Counted from the stretch's first letter, positions 1-8,043 are shown. The stretch: 20,856 nucleotides of DNA from Roseivirga sp. UBA6061 (GCA_002427745.1 DIYF01000025.1:989-21844), one strand, 5' to 3'. Notes: generated by a model from the letters alone, not told the origin. A program made the numbers and translations.

Positions 1-42
1 GTGGAACTGAACCAGAAGGCTGCCGACTTTTATGGCGGCTAA
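1..42 (+). CDS. 3' end of a gene entering from the left (uncertain)
   Basis: Reading from base 1 in frame 1 gives 13 residues, VELNQKAADFYGG, followed by a TAA stop at 40-42. Nothing can be said about function. The open frame is too short to prove coding. The case rests only on its place: it would end tail-to-tail with the minus-strand lipoprotein that stops at 74, leaving 31 bases between them. A weak GCGGC/GCCGC inverted repeat spans this gap and could form part of a shared terminator. Confidence 0.3.
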   Translation: MELNQKAADFYGG

Positions 43-73
43 TAACTCAGACTTTGGCCGCTTTCATTGAAGA

Positions 74-466
74 TTAGTTCTGTGCCTCGCTACAATCGCT
101 GGTGAGTGAAATATGACTGAACTTATCCGGTAATCCCGACACAAGCATCAGGCACCGGGCACAATCTTCAGGCTCATCCACATCATCAATAAGTCTTACA
201 GAAAAAGTCTGGGCGAGCCTCACGGACTGAAAACTACAATGGAACCTGGTACGGAAAACATGCTCATAGGTAGTACCATCCGTGCTTGTCCAGGTTTCAC
301 CGAAGGGCTGCGCTGAGGGGGTAATGATTTGCAATACCGCGTCCCCCGTGCAGTAGCTACTGATTACCTTTACTTCAAAGCAATCAGCCGGGGTTACATC
401 ATCGGCCTCGCAGGCACTAAAGGCAAAAACCAACAAACCAAGGTATAAGGCGCTCCATCTTTTCAT
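74..466 (-). CDS. Small cysteine-rich lipoprotein, copy A of a tandem pair
   Basis: This 130-residue protein has a short lipoprotein signal: a charged start (MKRW), a hydrophobic stretch, then FSAC with the lipidated cysteine at residue 19. An acidic linker (EADDVTP) follows and would suit export to the outer membrane. The mature part has six further cysteines (29, 39, 77, 102, 105, 125), including a CxxC pair, which suggests up to three disulfides and a compact periplasmic or surface domain. No known family was recognised. It is a close paralogue of the next gene upstream (580-978): residues 39-61 are almost identical in the two, and all six mature cysteines correspond. The short leader also shares the sequence CTCAAAGAA plus YC just upstream of both start codons. 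The function is unknown. The call as a real lipoprotein is strong because two copies conserve it. Confidence 0.8.
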   Translation of the reverse strand: MKRWSALYLGLLVFAFSACEADDVTPADCFEVKVISSYCTGDAVLQIITPSAQPFGETWTSTDGTTYEHVFRTRFHCSFQSVRLAQTFSVRLIDDVDEPEDCARCLMLVSGLPDKFSHISLTSDCSEAQN

Positions 467-579
467 GAGTATGGGTTCTTTGAGTCTTTCTTATTTGAAC
501 AACAGTATGATGAGTTATGGCAATAGCCACTTCAGAAACTCAATTCGACTGAGTAGTATACTGATCCTGGGGAATCTTC

Positions 580-978
580 TTAATCGGCTATTCGGCCGCA
601 GGCATCAGTCACTTCGATATGGCTAAATGTCTCAGGCAAACCCGTTACTAACATGGCGCAGTAGAAGCAGTTATCACCATTCTGCGGACTGTTGCTTAGT
701 TTGATGGAAAACACCTGCCCGTCACCATATGCATCATAATCAAAATGGCAGGTCAGCGAGGTGCTGAATACGTTTTCGTAAGTAGTACCCCTGTTGCTGG
801 TCCAGGTTTCACCAAAAGACTGAGCTGAGGGAGTAATGATCTGCAGCACGGCATCGCCTGTACAATAGGCCTCCACGACCTTCACTTCAATACAATCCTG
901 TGGCGTCACATCATCGCTTTCGCATGCACTAAAAACAACAATCAATAAAGCGAAAAATACGGTGCTTAATCTTTGCAT
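580..978 (-). CDS. Small cysteine-rich lipoprotein, copy B of a tandem pair
   Basis: This 132-residue protein begins MQRLSTVFFALLIVVFSAC, a lipoprotein signal with the lipidated cysteine at residue 19, followed by an acidic ESDDVTP linker. Mature cysteines lie at 29, 39, 77, 104, 107 and 127, matching copy A one for one. The block from YCTGDAVLQIITPSAQ through FGETWTS is nearly unchanged between copies. The middle (residues 78-102) differs in length and sequence, so the copies have diverged mainly in one loop while the disulfide frame is kept. Copy A lies 113 bases downstream on the same strand. No catalytic motif and no recognised domain were seen. A secreted binding or structural role is possible but unsupported. 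Confidence 0.82.
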   Translation of the reverse strand: MQRLSTVFFALLIVVFSACESDDVTPQDCIEVKVVEAYCTGDAVLQIITPSAQSFGETWTSNRGTTYENVFSTSLTCHFDYDAYGDGQVFSIKLSNSPQNGDNCFYCAMLVTGLPETFSHIEVTDACGRIAD

Positions 979-1059
979 AAATTCAGATTCTTTGAGGTTC
1001 TATATGCTTTGACATCCGGTAGCAAAAATTGGTTGGAACCCCCATAGAAAAAAATCAAG

Positions 1060-1497
1060 TCACTGAGCTTTTCTGAAAAAGATCATCAGCACCCGCATCA
1101 GGAAGTAACCGATAAAGGGCAACAGCGGAGTAGTGTAGGTATAGTACTTCCAGATGGCAGAGGAAGTATCTTCTCCATGAAAAGTAGCAGACCAGTTACC
1201 AGAAAGAAAGTAAGACACAAAGAGCCACAGAAAGCCCAGGATTATTGCAGCATACACGCAAAAGCGATATACAAGTCGGGGAAAAGGATGAACAGGTGAC
1301 TGACGCCTGATTACCAGAAAGTTTACAGGGAAAAGCGTAAACAGCAGCCAGGTAAGCAGGTTGCCCCATGGCAGACCTGTACCGGAAACCACCTCTCTTA
1401 AAAGCAGTGGCGATGCTGTAGCCAGAGAAATCAGCGCCAAAAGCTGAATGCCCACACTGACCAAAAACAAAAGCGACCCTCGATTCATTGTTGCCAT
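1060..1497 (-). CDS. Small four-helix inner-membrane protein, unknown function
   Basis: This 145-residue protein is very hydrophobic, with four likely membrane segments at about residues 8-28, 44-63, 78-99 and 121-140. Arginine-rich loops (RRQ near 64 and FFRKAQ at the C terminus) would sit in the cytoplasm by the positive-inside rule. There is no recognised family motif. The first methionine (MATMNRG) is used here; Met4 at 1486-1488 is an equally reasonable start. The TonB receptor terminator (1541-1581) lies upstream, so the gene probably has its own promoter in the roughly 45 bases before the start. No consensus -7 element was found there. Confidence 0.65.
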   Translation of the reverse strand: MATMNRGSLLFLVSVGIQLLALISLATASPLLLREVVSGTGLPWGNLLTWLLFTLFPVNFLVIRRQSPVHPFPRLVYRFCVYAAIILGFLWLFVSYFLSGNWSATFHGEDTSSAIWKYYTYTTPLLPFIGYFLMRVLMIFFRKAQ

Positions 1498-1540
1498 AAC
1501 AGAAGCCCCGAAGCTAAAAACTTTCTATGATATACAGGTT

Positions 1541-1581
1541 ATAAAACAAAAGCAGGGAAAGAATAGAATCCTTTCCCTGCT
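1541..1581 (-). terminator. Rho-independent terminator of the TonB receptor gene
   Basis: A perfect 11-bp stem (AGCAGGGAAAG at 1551-1561 and CTTTCCCTGCT at 1571-1581) encloses a 9-base loop. Read on the minus strand it is followed by TTTGTTTTAT. It lies 56 bases past the receptor stop codon and insulates the small membrane-protein gene downstream. A smaller TTACCC/GGGTAA hairpin (1606-1621) sits between it and the stop. Confidence 0.88.
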
Positions 1582-1636
1582 CTGAATATTTATTCTCTGA
1601 GGTTTTTACCCCTGAGGGTAACTCCCTTTTAGAATC

Positions 1637-4396
1637 TTAGAAGTTCCATCTGAAAGTAGCGTTCCAGGTAGTACCGAAGCCGAACCACACCTGATTCAGT
1701 ACATCAACACCTTCCCAGGTAACAGAACCGTCAGTAGCGTGAATGTTAGTGTTAGACTCAGCAATGTAGATTGTGTTAAACAGGTTGTTCACGTTGATTC
1801 TGAAAGAGGCTCCTTTGTTCAATACATCGAATCTCCAGGTAGCACCCAGGTCAACCAAACCGTAAGAAGGTAACTTCAGTGCACCGTCATTATCAGGCTC
1901 AGCAAAGCTATCATCCTCAATAGAGTAATCAGCGTAAAGACCATCTACAAATCTGTAGCTCAGGTCGAAGTTGAAGTTACCTACTCTGTAGTCAGCCTCA
2001 ATGTAAGAAGTGAACTGAGCAGCATCACCTACTTTTACATCTTCAGTATACAGTGTACCAGTACCAATTGGGTTTCTGTTAGCATCAAACAGCTCAGCAT
2101 CGAAGTTCTTAGTGTATCTCCAGTCACCTGCAGAAATCATACCTCTGAATTTCAGATCGCTTGTAGCTCTGTAAGTAGCTTCCAGTTCCAGACCCATGTG
2201 ACGAGAATCAATATCCTGAATCTGAGCAGTACCTTCATCACCTAATTGATTCTGAAGCGTTCTTTCCAGGAATCTGTTACCCCAGGTAGTGGTGTAAGCA
2301 TTCACATTCAGATCGAAATCTGTAGAAGTGTATCCGTAACCCAATTCGAATGAAGTAATGATCTCATTCTGCAGGTTCAGGTTTTTAGAGTTCTGGAAGT
2401 TAGGGAAAACCGCATCGAACAATGGCTGTCTTGAAATGAAGCCAGCATTGAAGAACACGTTAGAAGCAGCGTTCAGGTTGTAGTTAGCACCACCTTTTAT
2501 GTATCCACCAACGATATCTACTTTTTCAGACACTGGGAAAGATACCTGAGCGAAGAAATCCTCTCTCTGGAAAGACTGGTTAGAGAAACCTGCCTGCAGT
2601 ACAGCTGTGAAAGAAGTCTCGTTGTTATACTCAACCAAACCATTCAGACCTTGCCATCCTACATTACCAATGTTGTAGTAGTTGATTTTAGGACCATTCA
2701 GACCAGTATTTCTGAAAGGAGACGCAGCAATAGTAGTTTCTACAATTTTTCCAGGAGAGTTTCTGTCGCCTGTAGAGTAGTAGCCATCAAGACCCAAAAG
2801 ATCATTTACTGCACGATAGTGGTAACCTTTGTAGCTTCTCAAATCGATACCGATAGAGTATCTCCACTTATCTTTTGTGATGTCAAGAGAAGAAATAGCA
2901 CCTACCCAGTTGTGAGAGTTCATAGATGCTCTTCTGATCAGGGTTGCTCTGTTTACTTCACCATCTCTGAATCCGTTAGAACCAATCAGTCTTCCGGTGT
3001 ATCCTGAGATATCACCATTGTAAGGATTAGTAGAAGCTCTGTTTACAGCTACGATGTTATCGAAGTTGATAGTACCATCAGGGTGTCTTGAAGCAGCGCC
3101 TCTTCCATCCTCCAGTAAGTGATCAGTCAGGTCAGTTCTGAATGGGTATACGTTGATGTCGTTGTTACGGAAGTTGTTACCTCTTGGACCGGTTCCTCCA
3201 CCTCTACCGGCAGAACCGTACAGAGAAGTAGCCAGTTTTACGTTGTCATTGATCTCCCAATCCCAGTTGAAAGTAGCCAATGGCTTGTTGTAGAAGTTTC
3301 TTCTGATATTGTACTCTTCACCGTTCAAAGTACCACCGTTTGTATTCCATCTTGGATCGATACCTTCATCACCGAAGTTTTGGTAATCTCTGATAGAAAC
3401 CCAAACACTTCTTTGGTGGTGCCACTGACCAGCACCCAGCATAGAAAGGTTGAAGCTATGCTTAGAGCCTTCAGGAGCGTAACCTACAGCTGCAAAGTAA
3501 GTCCAGCCTTCACCGCTTGTGTTATCTACATACCCGTTACCAGACCATCTGCTCAACAAGAAAGAAGCAGCCCAGCCATTTTTGTTCAAACCAGTGCTTA
3601 CTGCACCTGTAGTTTTTACATAACCATCGTTACCAACACCTAAAGAAACAGTTCCGCCTTTTTCTCTTTCAGCAGCTTTAGTAAAGATAGAAACCGTACC
3701 ACCCACAGAAGGTACAGCCAGTCTTGAAGCACCTAAACCTCTTTGAATCTGAATACCAGAAGCAACGTCAGTCAGACCCTGCCAGTTTGACCAGTATACC
3801 CAGCCATTCTCCATGTCGTTTACAGGCTGACCGTTGATAAGGAATGAAGTGTTTCTTTGATCAAAACCTCTCAGTGAAAGTCTTGAGTCACCGTAACCAC
3901 CACCGTTTTTAGTAGCGTAAACACCAGGAGTTTTGTTCATGATTTCAGGGAATTCCTGGTTACCGATCTTCAATGAGATCTCAGCAGGAGAAATCGTAGA
4001 AACCGCAATAGGTGTTTCTCTTTGCTTAGCAATATCAATCACGCTTGAAGTCACAACAATTTCACCTAAGAAATCAGTAGATGGGAAGAACTGGATACTA
4101 CCCAGATCAGTATCTCCATTTACAGTTGCTTTCACTTCTTTAGCAGTATAACCGATAGAAGTAATTCTCAGCGTAACTTCACCGGAAAGACCAGGAATTC
4201 TGAAAGTACCATCCTGCTCAGTAACAGCACCTTTGTTTTGTGCGCCCACAACTATAACAGTTGCACCGAAGACATTCTCTCCGGATTCGGAATCAACAAC
4301 CCTACCTTTGAGGGTACCGGAACTCTGACCATAAGCAGTTGCACTGAATGCAACCGTCATTACCGCCATAAGCACCTGTAGTAACACTTTTTTCAT
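1637..4396 (-). CDS. TonB-dependent outer-membrane receptor with carboxypeptidase-regulatory-like domain
   Basis: This 919-residue protein would import a ligand across the outer membrane using TonB/ExbBD energy. A signal peptide covers residues 1-23 (cut after AYG). A carboxypeptidase-regulatory-like beta-sandwich spans about 28-100 (GRVVDSESGE, QDGTF, SIGYT). It is followed by a TonB-box-like EIVVTSS at 112-118 and a plug domain at about 124-240 (SLRGFDQRN at 174-182, INGQPVNDMENGW from 187, VGGTVSIFTK at 231-240). The rest is a beta-barrel ending in the aromatic pattern FRWNF, typical of outer-membrane proteins. No SusD-like partner adjoins it, so it is not a classical SusC pair; the ligand cannot be deduced. 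The arginines checked are mostly AGA with some CGT, unlike the mixed usage of nearby genes, which fits high expression. The promoter and a palindrome lie upstream at 4450-4482, and a strong terminator follows. Confidence 0.95.
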   Translation of the reverse strand: MKKVLLQVLMAVMTVAFSATAYGQSSGTLKGRVVDSESGENVFGATVIVVGAQNKGAVTEQDGTFRIPGLSGEVTLRITSIGYTAKEVKATVNGDTDLGSIQFFPSTDFLGEIVVTSSVIDIAKQRETPIAVSTISPAEISLKIGNQEFPEIMNKTPGVYATKNGGGYGDSRLSLRGFDQRNTSFLINGQPVNDMENGWVYWSNWQGLTDVASGIQIQRGLGASRLAVPSVGGTVSIFTKAAEREKGGTVSLGVGNDGYVKTTGAVSTGLNKNGWAASFLLSRWSGNGYVDNTSGEGWTYFAAVGYAPEGSKHSFNLSMLGAGQWHHQRSVWVSIRDYQNFGDEGIDPRWNTNGGTLNGEEYNIRRNFYNKPLATFNWDWEINDNVKLATSLYGSAGRGGGTGPRGNNFRNNDINVYPFRTDLTDHLLEDGRGAASRHPDGTINFDNIVAVNRASTNPYNGDISGYTGRLIGSNGFRDGEVNRATLIRRASMNSHNWVGAISSLDITKDKWRYSIGIDLRSYKGYHYRAVNDLLGLDGYYSTGDRNSPGKIVETTIAASPFRNTGLNGPKINYYNIGNVGWQGLNGLVEYNNETSFTAVLQAGFSNQSFQREDFFAQVSFPVSEKVDIVGGYIKGGANYNLNAASNVFFNAGFISRQPLFDAVFPNFQNSKNLNLQNEIITSFELGYGYTSTDFDLNVNAYTTTWGNRFLERTLQNQLGDEGTAQIQDIDSRHMGLELEATYRATSDLKFRGMISAGDWRYTKNFDAELFDANRNPIGTGTLYTEDVKVGDAAQFTSYIEADYRVGNFNFDLSYRFVDGLYADYSIEDDSFAEPDNDGALKLPSYGLVDLGATWRFDVLNKGASFRINVNNLFNTIYIAESNTNIHATDGSVTWEGVDVLNQVWFGFGTTWNATFRWNF

Positions 4397-4449
4397 AGAC
4401 GAAAATTTAATAGTAGATTAGATTTAGTTATTTCAATTCAGATTTGAAT

Positions 4450-4463
4450 GTGTGCATGCACAC
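4450..4463. promoter_or_regulatory. 14-bp perfect palindrome at the TonB receptor transcription start region
   Basis: GTGTGCATGCACAC reads the same on both strands. It lies about 12 bases downstream of the receptor's -7 element and 54 bases upstream of its start codon, where it could act as an operator for a dimeric regulator or as a hairpin at the mRNA 5' end. The regulator is unknown. Confidence 0.55.
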
Positions 4464-4474
4464 TTTTTCGACAG

Positions 4475-4482
4475 CAAAACTA
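4475..4482 (-). promoter_or_regulatory. -7 promoter element of the TonB receptor gene
   Basis: On the minus strand this reads TAGTTTTG, an exact match to the Bacteroidota -7 consensus TAnnTTTG. The implied start of transcription is near 4466-4469, giving a leader of about 70 bases. The nearest TTTG for a -33 box (plus-strand CAAA at 4510-4513) is 27 bases away, longer than usual, so the -33 element is weak or different. Confidence 0.6.
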
Positions 4483-4725
4483 AGAGTTTGTGAGGTCATG
4501 ATTTTTTGACAAACGTTAACATTTCGCTATCAATAGATTTCTAGTTTAACTTATTCTTAACATACGGCATAAGATTCCAGCCAAACAGCACAAAAGCTAA
4601 CTTTACGATTAAAAAAGAAACCAAAACCATTGATTATTTCATCAACAAGCACAATACTTAAACATAATTTGGCGGACTAATGCAGTGCGTATTTGCTTAT
4701 TTCAGTTTGGTTGTAGGTGAAGGGT

Positions 4726-4743
4726 TGACAAGTTTATTTGTCA
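4726..4743. promoter_or_regulatory. Inverted repeat TGACAA-N6-TTGTCA upstream of the M14 peptidase gene
   Basis: A perfect 6-bp inverted repeat with a 6-base AT-rich spacer lies about 125 bases before the peptidase start. The same half-site TGACAA occurs once more at 4507-4512. The arrangement would suit a dimeric repressor or activator; no regulator gene adjoins it. Confidence 0.35.
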
Positions 4744-4866
4744 TGTTAAATAAGTAAAATATTGGCAAAAATGCTTGTCACTCATCGATTCCCACTGATC
4801 TTTTTTCCATTTTTTTTACGCAATCGTTCTCATTATATTCACCATCTAGCAAACCATCGACTCTTC

Positions 4867-7437
4867 ATGATGAACAGACTCAGAAGCGTAGCATTCTTGC
4901 TGCTGCTTACGCTGCCCGCGTTCACTACTTTTTCACAAGTTGATTTAGCCTACTACCTGCCGGATAACGTCAGCTACGACCCCGCTATACCCACGCCAAA
5001 ATCTGTTATTGGCCATGAGGTAGGCGAATGGCATATTACTCACGATAAGCTGGTGCTCTATATGCGCACCCTGGCCGCAGCTTCTGACCGTATTACCATA
5101 GAAGATATTGGTGTAAGTCATGAAGATCGTCCACAGGTACTGCTAACGATCACCCATCCGACCAATCAGGCAGGCATTGATAAAATTCGCACCGATCACG
5201 TCTGGCTCACCTACCCCAATGAATCGGATAAGTTCAATGTTGAGAAAATGCCATCGGTGATCTACATGGGCTTTAGCATTCACGGTAACGAATCAAGCGG
5301 CTCAAACGCCTCCATGCTTACGGCTTACTACCTGGCCGCTGCCCAGGGGCCTGAAATTGAAACAGCGCTCAGGAATACGGTAGTGCTGCTCGACCCCTCA
5401 TTGAACCCTGATGGCCTCACGCGCTTCAGTAGCTGGACCAATATGCACAAGAGCAAGAAGGTAAACCCCGACCCCAACGACAGGGAATACAGCGAAGTAT
5501 GGCCCAGAGGCCGGACGAACCATTACTGGTTTGATCTGAACCGGGACTGGCTACCCGTACAGCAACCCGAGTCGAGAAACAGAATTGCCAAGTTTCATAT
5601 GTGGAAGCCCAACATTCTCACGGATCATCATGAGATGGGAACCAACTCTACCTTTTTCTTTCAACCCGGGGTGCCATCAAGAACACACCCCCTGACACCG
5701 GAACTGAATCAGGAGCTCACAGAAAAGATCGGGACCTACCACGCCAAGGCGCTTGACAGACTGGGCTCTCTGTATTACACCAAAGAGGGGTATGACGACT
5801 TCTATTATGGCAAGGGGTCTACTTTTCCGGATATCAATGGTGCTGTAGGAATCCTCTTTGAGCAGGCCAGCTCGCGAGGGCACGCTCAGGAGAGCACCAA
5901 TGGGGTACTCAGGTTTCCCTTTACCATCCGCAACCAGTTTACTGCAGCCCTTTCGAGCTGGCAGGCAACCCTGGAGATGCGGGAAGAACTGCTGAACTAC
6001 CAGCGAGACTTCTACAAGAAGGTGCTGAAAGAAGCAGACAACGATGATGTGAAAGCCTACATCTTCAAAGCAGAAAAAGACCCGGCTCGCTCTTACCACC
6101 TGGCCGATATCCTTCAAAAGCAGGAAATCGATTTTTACCGTCCTTCCCGAAGGGTAAAAGCAGACGGAGATGAGTACCTGCCTGAAAACAGCTACATCAT
6201 CCCGCTAAAGCAGAGAAACTACAAGATTGTAAAAGCTATGTTTGAAAAGCGTACGGAGTTTGAAGACAGTCTCTTTTACGATATCTCTGGTTGGACCTAC
6301 CCCCTGGCTTTTAACATGGAGTACAGTGAACTCGGTAGCCGTGAATACGGACGCAATCAGCTGGGAGAAAAGGTTACCGAACCTGAGTTTCCTGTGGGAG
6401 CGGTGATTGGTGGTCAAAGCGCCTATGCCTACGCTTTTGAATGGCACGGATATTACGCTCCCAGGGCTGCCAACCGACTACTGAGCAAAGGCATAAGGCT
6501 CAAAGTGGCCAATTCCAAATTCACGGCTCCGAAGGCTCGTGAGGAAGAATTTGACTATGGCACTATTCTCGTACCTGTGGCCAATCAGTCGCTTTCAGAA
6601 TATGAACTCTTTTTGGAGGTGCAGAAGATAGCCCTTGAAGATGGCATCAACGTCTACTCTCTCAATACCGGTCTTACCGAAGGCGTTTCACTGGGTAGTA
6701 ATACATTCACAACACTCACTGCACCCAAAGTAGCCGTGGTGGTAGAATCAGGAAGCAGTGCCGATGCGGGTGAGATATGGCACTTACTGGATACGCGTAT
6801 GGATATGTACATAACGAAGCTCCCCGTGGGCCGCCTCAGCACATCAGCCATTGAACGGTACAATACCATCATCATGACAGGGGGGGCAAACCTGAGCGAA
6901 GCCGGCATCAATAACCTGAAACGATGGGTAGGTAACGGAGGTACGCTGATCGGAACCACCAGTGCAGTGAACTGGCTGGCCAATAACAAATTCACAACCC
7001 TGAAGTTTGCTTCGGGAGAACGCCCCAGCGGAGAAAAAATACCTTATGATCAGCTAACCAACTTCAGAAGAGCACAGTACATACCGGGTGGTGTATTTAT
7101 GAGTGAGCTGGACCTGACCCACCCTATGGCCTATGGCTATTATAAAAAGGAGCTGCCCACCTTCAGAAGGGGCAATACCTTTATCGAAGCATCAGACAAC
7201 CTGTACAGCAACCCTGCCCGCTACACAGAAGAACCCTTGCTCAGCGGCTACATCACGGAATCTAATCTGGAAGCCCTCAAAGGTACCTCTACCGTACGCG
7301 TAAGTGCCCTGGGACGAGGCAAGGTGGTATCACTGGTAGACAACCCCAACTTCAGGGCTTTCTGGTATGGCACTAACAAACTCATGATGAATGCCATCTT
7401 CTTTGGAAGAATAGTCAATTCTTCAGCCGCGCGCTAG
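4867..7437 (+). CDS. Secreted M14 zinc carboxypeptidase with C-terminal glutamine-amidotransferase-like domain
   Basis: Numbering here starts at the chosen ATG (857 residues). A signal peptide (MMNRLRSVAFLLLL to TFSQ, cut near residue 23) sends the protein to the periplasm or outside. The M14 metallopeptidase core follows: the HxxE zinc motif is IHGNE (His139, Glu142), DLNRDW carries the substrate-binding Asn-Arg, the third zinc ligand lies in TDHHEMG (around 253-255), and the catalytic Glu is in LFEQASSRG (about 332). The last roughly 340 residues resemble the GATase1/DJ-1-like domain often joined to this peptidase group, with GGANLSEAGINNLKRWV and GNGGTLIGTT. The frame stays open upstream to a TTG at 4762, but that extension would bury the signal peptide, so the start at 4867 (or the next ATG, 4870) is preferred. 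A terminator follows at 7460-7485. It probably digests environmental peptides; the exact substrate is unknown. Confidence 0.9.
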   Translation: MMNRLRSVAFLLLLTLPAFTTFSQVDLAYYLPDNVSYDPAIPTPKSVIGHEVGEWHITHDKLVLYMRTLAAASDRITIEDIGVSHEDRPQVLLTITHPTNQAGIDKIRTDHVWLTYPNESDKFNVEKMPSVIYMGFSIHGNESSGSNASMLTAYYLAAAQGPEIETALRNTVVLLDPSLNPDGLTRFSSWTNMHKSKKVNPDPNDREYSEVWPRGRTNHYWFDLNRDWLPVQQPESRNRIAKFHMWKPNILTDHHEMGTNSTFFFQPGVPSRTHPLTPELNQELTEKIGTYHAKALDRLGSLYYTKEGYDDFYYGKGSTFPDINGAVGILFEQASSRGHAQESTNGVLRFPFTIRNQFTAALSSWQATLEMREELLNYQRDFYKKVLKEADNDDVKAYIFKAEKDPARSYHLADILQKQEIDFYRPSRRVKADGDEYLPENSYIIPLKQRNYKIVKAMFEKRTEFEDSLFYDISGWTYPLAFNMEYSELGSREYGRNQLGEKVTEPEFPVGAVIGGQSAYAYAFEWHGYYAPRAANRLLSKGIRLKVANSKFTAPKAREEEFDYGTILVPVANQSLSEYELFLEVQKIALEDGINVYSLNTGLTEGVSLGSNTFTTLTAPKVAVVVESGSSADAGEIWHLLDTRMDMYITKLPVGRLSTSAIERYNTIIMTGGANLSEAGINNLKRWVGNGGTLIGTTSAVNWLANNKFTTLKFASGERPSGEKIPYDQLTNFRRAQYIPGGVFMSELDLTHPMAYGYYKKELPTFRRGNTFIEASDNLYSNPARYTEEPLLSGYITESNLEALKGTSTVRVSALGRGKVVSLVDNPNFRAFWYGTNKLMMNAIFFGRIVNSSAAR

Positions 7438-7459
7438 GCAACCAAAAATGTGGAAAACT

Positions 7460-7485
7460 AATAGGGGCAAAAGCCCCTATTTTTA
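7460..7485 (+). terminator. Rho-independent terminator of the M14 peptidase gene
   Basis: An 8-bp perfect stem (ATAGGGGC at 7461-7468, GCCCCTAT at 7473-7480) with an AAAA loop, extended by one A-T pair, runs straight into TTTTTATAT on the plus strand. It lies 23 bases past the stop codon. Confidence 0.92.
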
Positions 7486-7507
7486 TATCCTATTCTTTAA
7501 AAAATCG

Positions 7508-7515
7508 TAATTTTG
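7508..7515 (+). promoter_or_regulatory. -7 promoter element of the 169-residue hypothetical gene
   Basis: TAATTTTG matches the Bacteroidota consensus TAnnTTTG exactly. It lies 18 bases before the ATG at 7534 and just past the peptidase terminator, which implies an independent transcript with a very short leader. No clear TTTG -33 box is present. Confidence 0.55.
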
Positions 7516-7533
7516 AAAAACAGTTTTTCTTAA

Positions 7534-8043
7534 ATGGGCGACAGGCTTTTTCTTCTTGACAAAAACTACATCCTCAAGCAGGCGCAAAGTGATTTGCGGC
7601 TTGAGTTGCAGGCTTTGTTGGTCGACAAGATCAAGGAAGGATATTTTGCCCTGTATAACCCCTTAAGACTCCAGGACGAAACCAGCGAACTGATCGAGAG
7701 TTTTCGCCCGATTCACTTCAGCCTGTTTGATGAACTCTATGATATACTCTGTGGTATCTACCGTTTTCAGATAGGAGACAATCAGCTGGAGTTTCTCTTT
7801 GATGGCAGGAGCCACTACGAAAAGTACATCGTAGACTGGAAAGAGAATTTTGTGACCTATGTAGATCAGCTCTGCACCAGGCAGAATTTTATCATAGCCG
7901 GTCTTGAGCTTTCCGTTTATTACGATCCTGAAAAGAGATCGGAACTGGCACAGAACAGAATGAAGCTTTGTATTTACAGCCACTTCGGTCTGAAGCTCTA
8001 CAAATACAAGGGTATACAGAAGTATGATGCCAAAATGGCCTAG
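7534..8043 (+). CDS. Hypothetical protein, 169 residues, cytoplasmic
   Basis: The product is not recognised. It has no signal peptide or membrane segment and reads as a mixed alpha/beta protein. The first 50 residues are charged and helical (QAQSDLRLELQALLVDKIKE). The centre has aromatic-rich segments (YDILCGIYRFQIGDNQLEF, FDGRSHYEKYIVDW), and the C-terminal half alternates beta-like stretches (FIIAGLELSVYY, MKLCIYSHFGLKLYKYKG). It has its own -7 element and is bounded upstream by a terminator, so it stands alone. Its TAG stop overlaps the stop codon of the convergent acylphosphatase gene through the palindromic CTAG at 8040-8043, leaving no room for an ordinary terminator. Coding status is supported by the exact promoter match and the full-length open frame. 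Confidence 0.75.
   Translation: MGDRLFLLDKNYILKQAQSDLRLELQALLVDKIKEGYFALYNPLRLQDETSELIESFRPIHFSLFDELYDILCGIYRFQIGDNQLEFLFDGRSHYEKYIVDWKENFVTYVDQLCTRQNFIIAGLELSVYYDPEKRSELAQNRMKLCIYSHFGLKLYKYKGIQKYDAKMA

Larger units (their letters stand above)
4397..4866. other. Divergent control region between the TonB receptor and M14 peptidase genes
   Basis: This 470-base stretch is AT-rich and holds no convincing gene. It contains the receptor's -7 element and 14-bp palindrome near its left end, and the TGACAA/TTGTCA inverted repeat at 4726-4743 nearer the peptidase. A further single TGACAA lies at 4507-4512. An exact TAnnTTTG element for the plus-strand peptidase was not found; near misses such as TAATTTG near 4670 exist. 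No RNA gene was recognised. Confidence 0.6.

Noticed and set aside
2651..4151. Several plus-strand frames (72-174 codons) inside the TonB receptor gene
   Set aside because: They are shadows of a strongly codon-biased gene; the products are low-complexity Ser/Val/Thr-rich and have no promoter or domain.
1637..4396. SusC-type partner of a polysaccharide utilisation locus
   Set aside because: No SusD-like lipoprotein or glycan-degrading enzyme adjoins it, and the neighbours are separately transcribed.
5677..6995. Minus-strand frames of 80-146 codons inside the M14 peptidase gene
   Set aside because: All lie within a gene with complete catalytic motifs and show no independent features.
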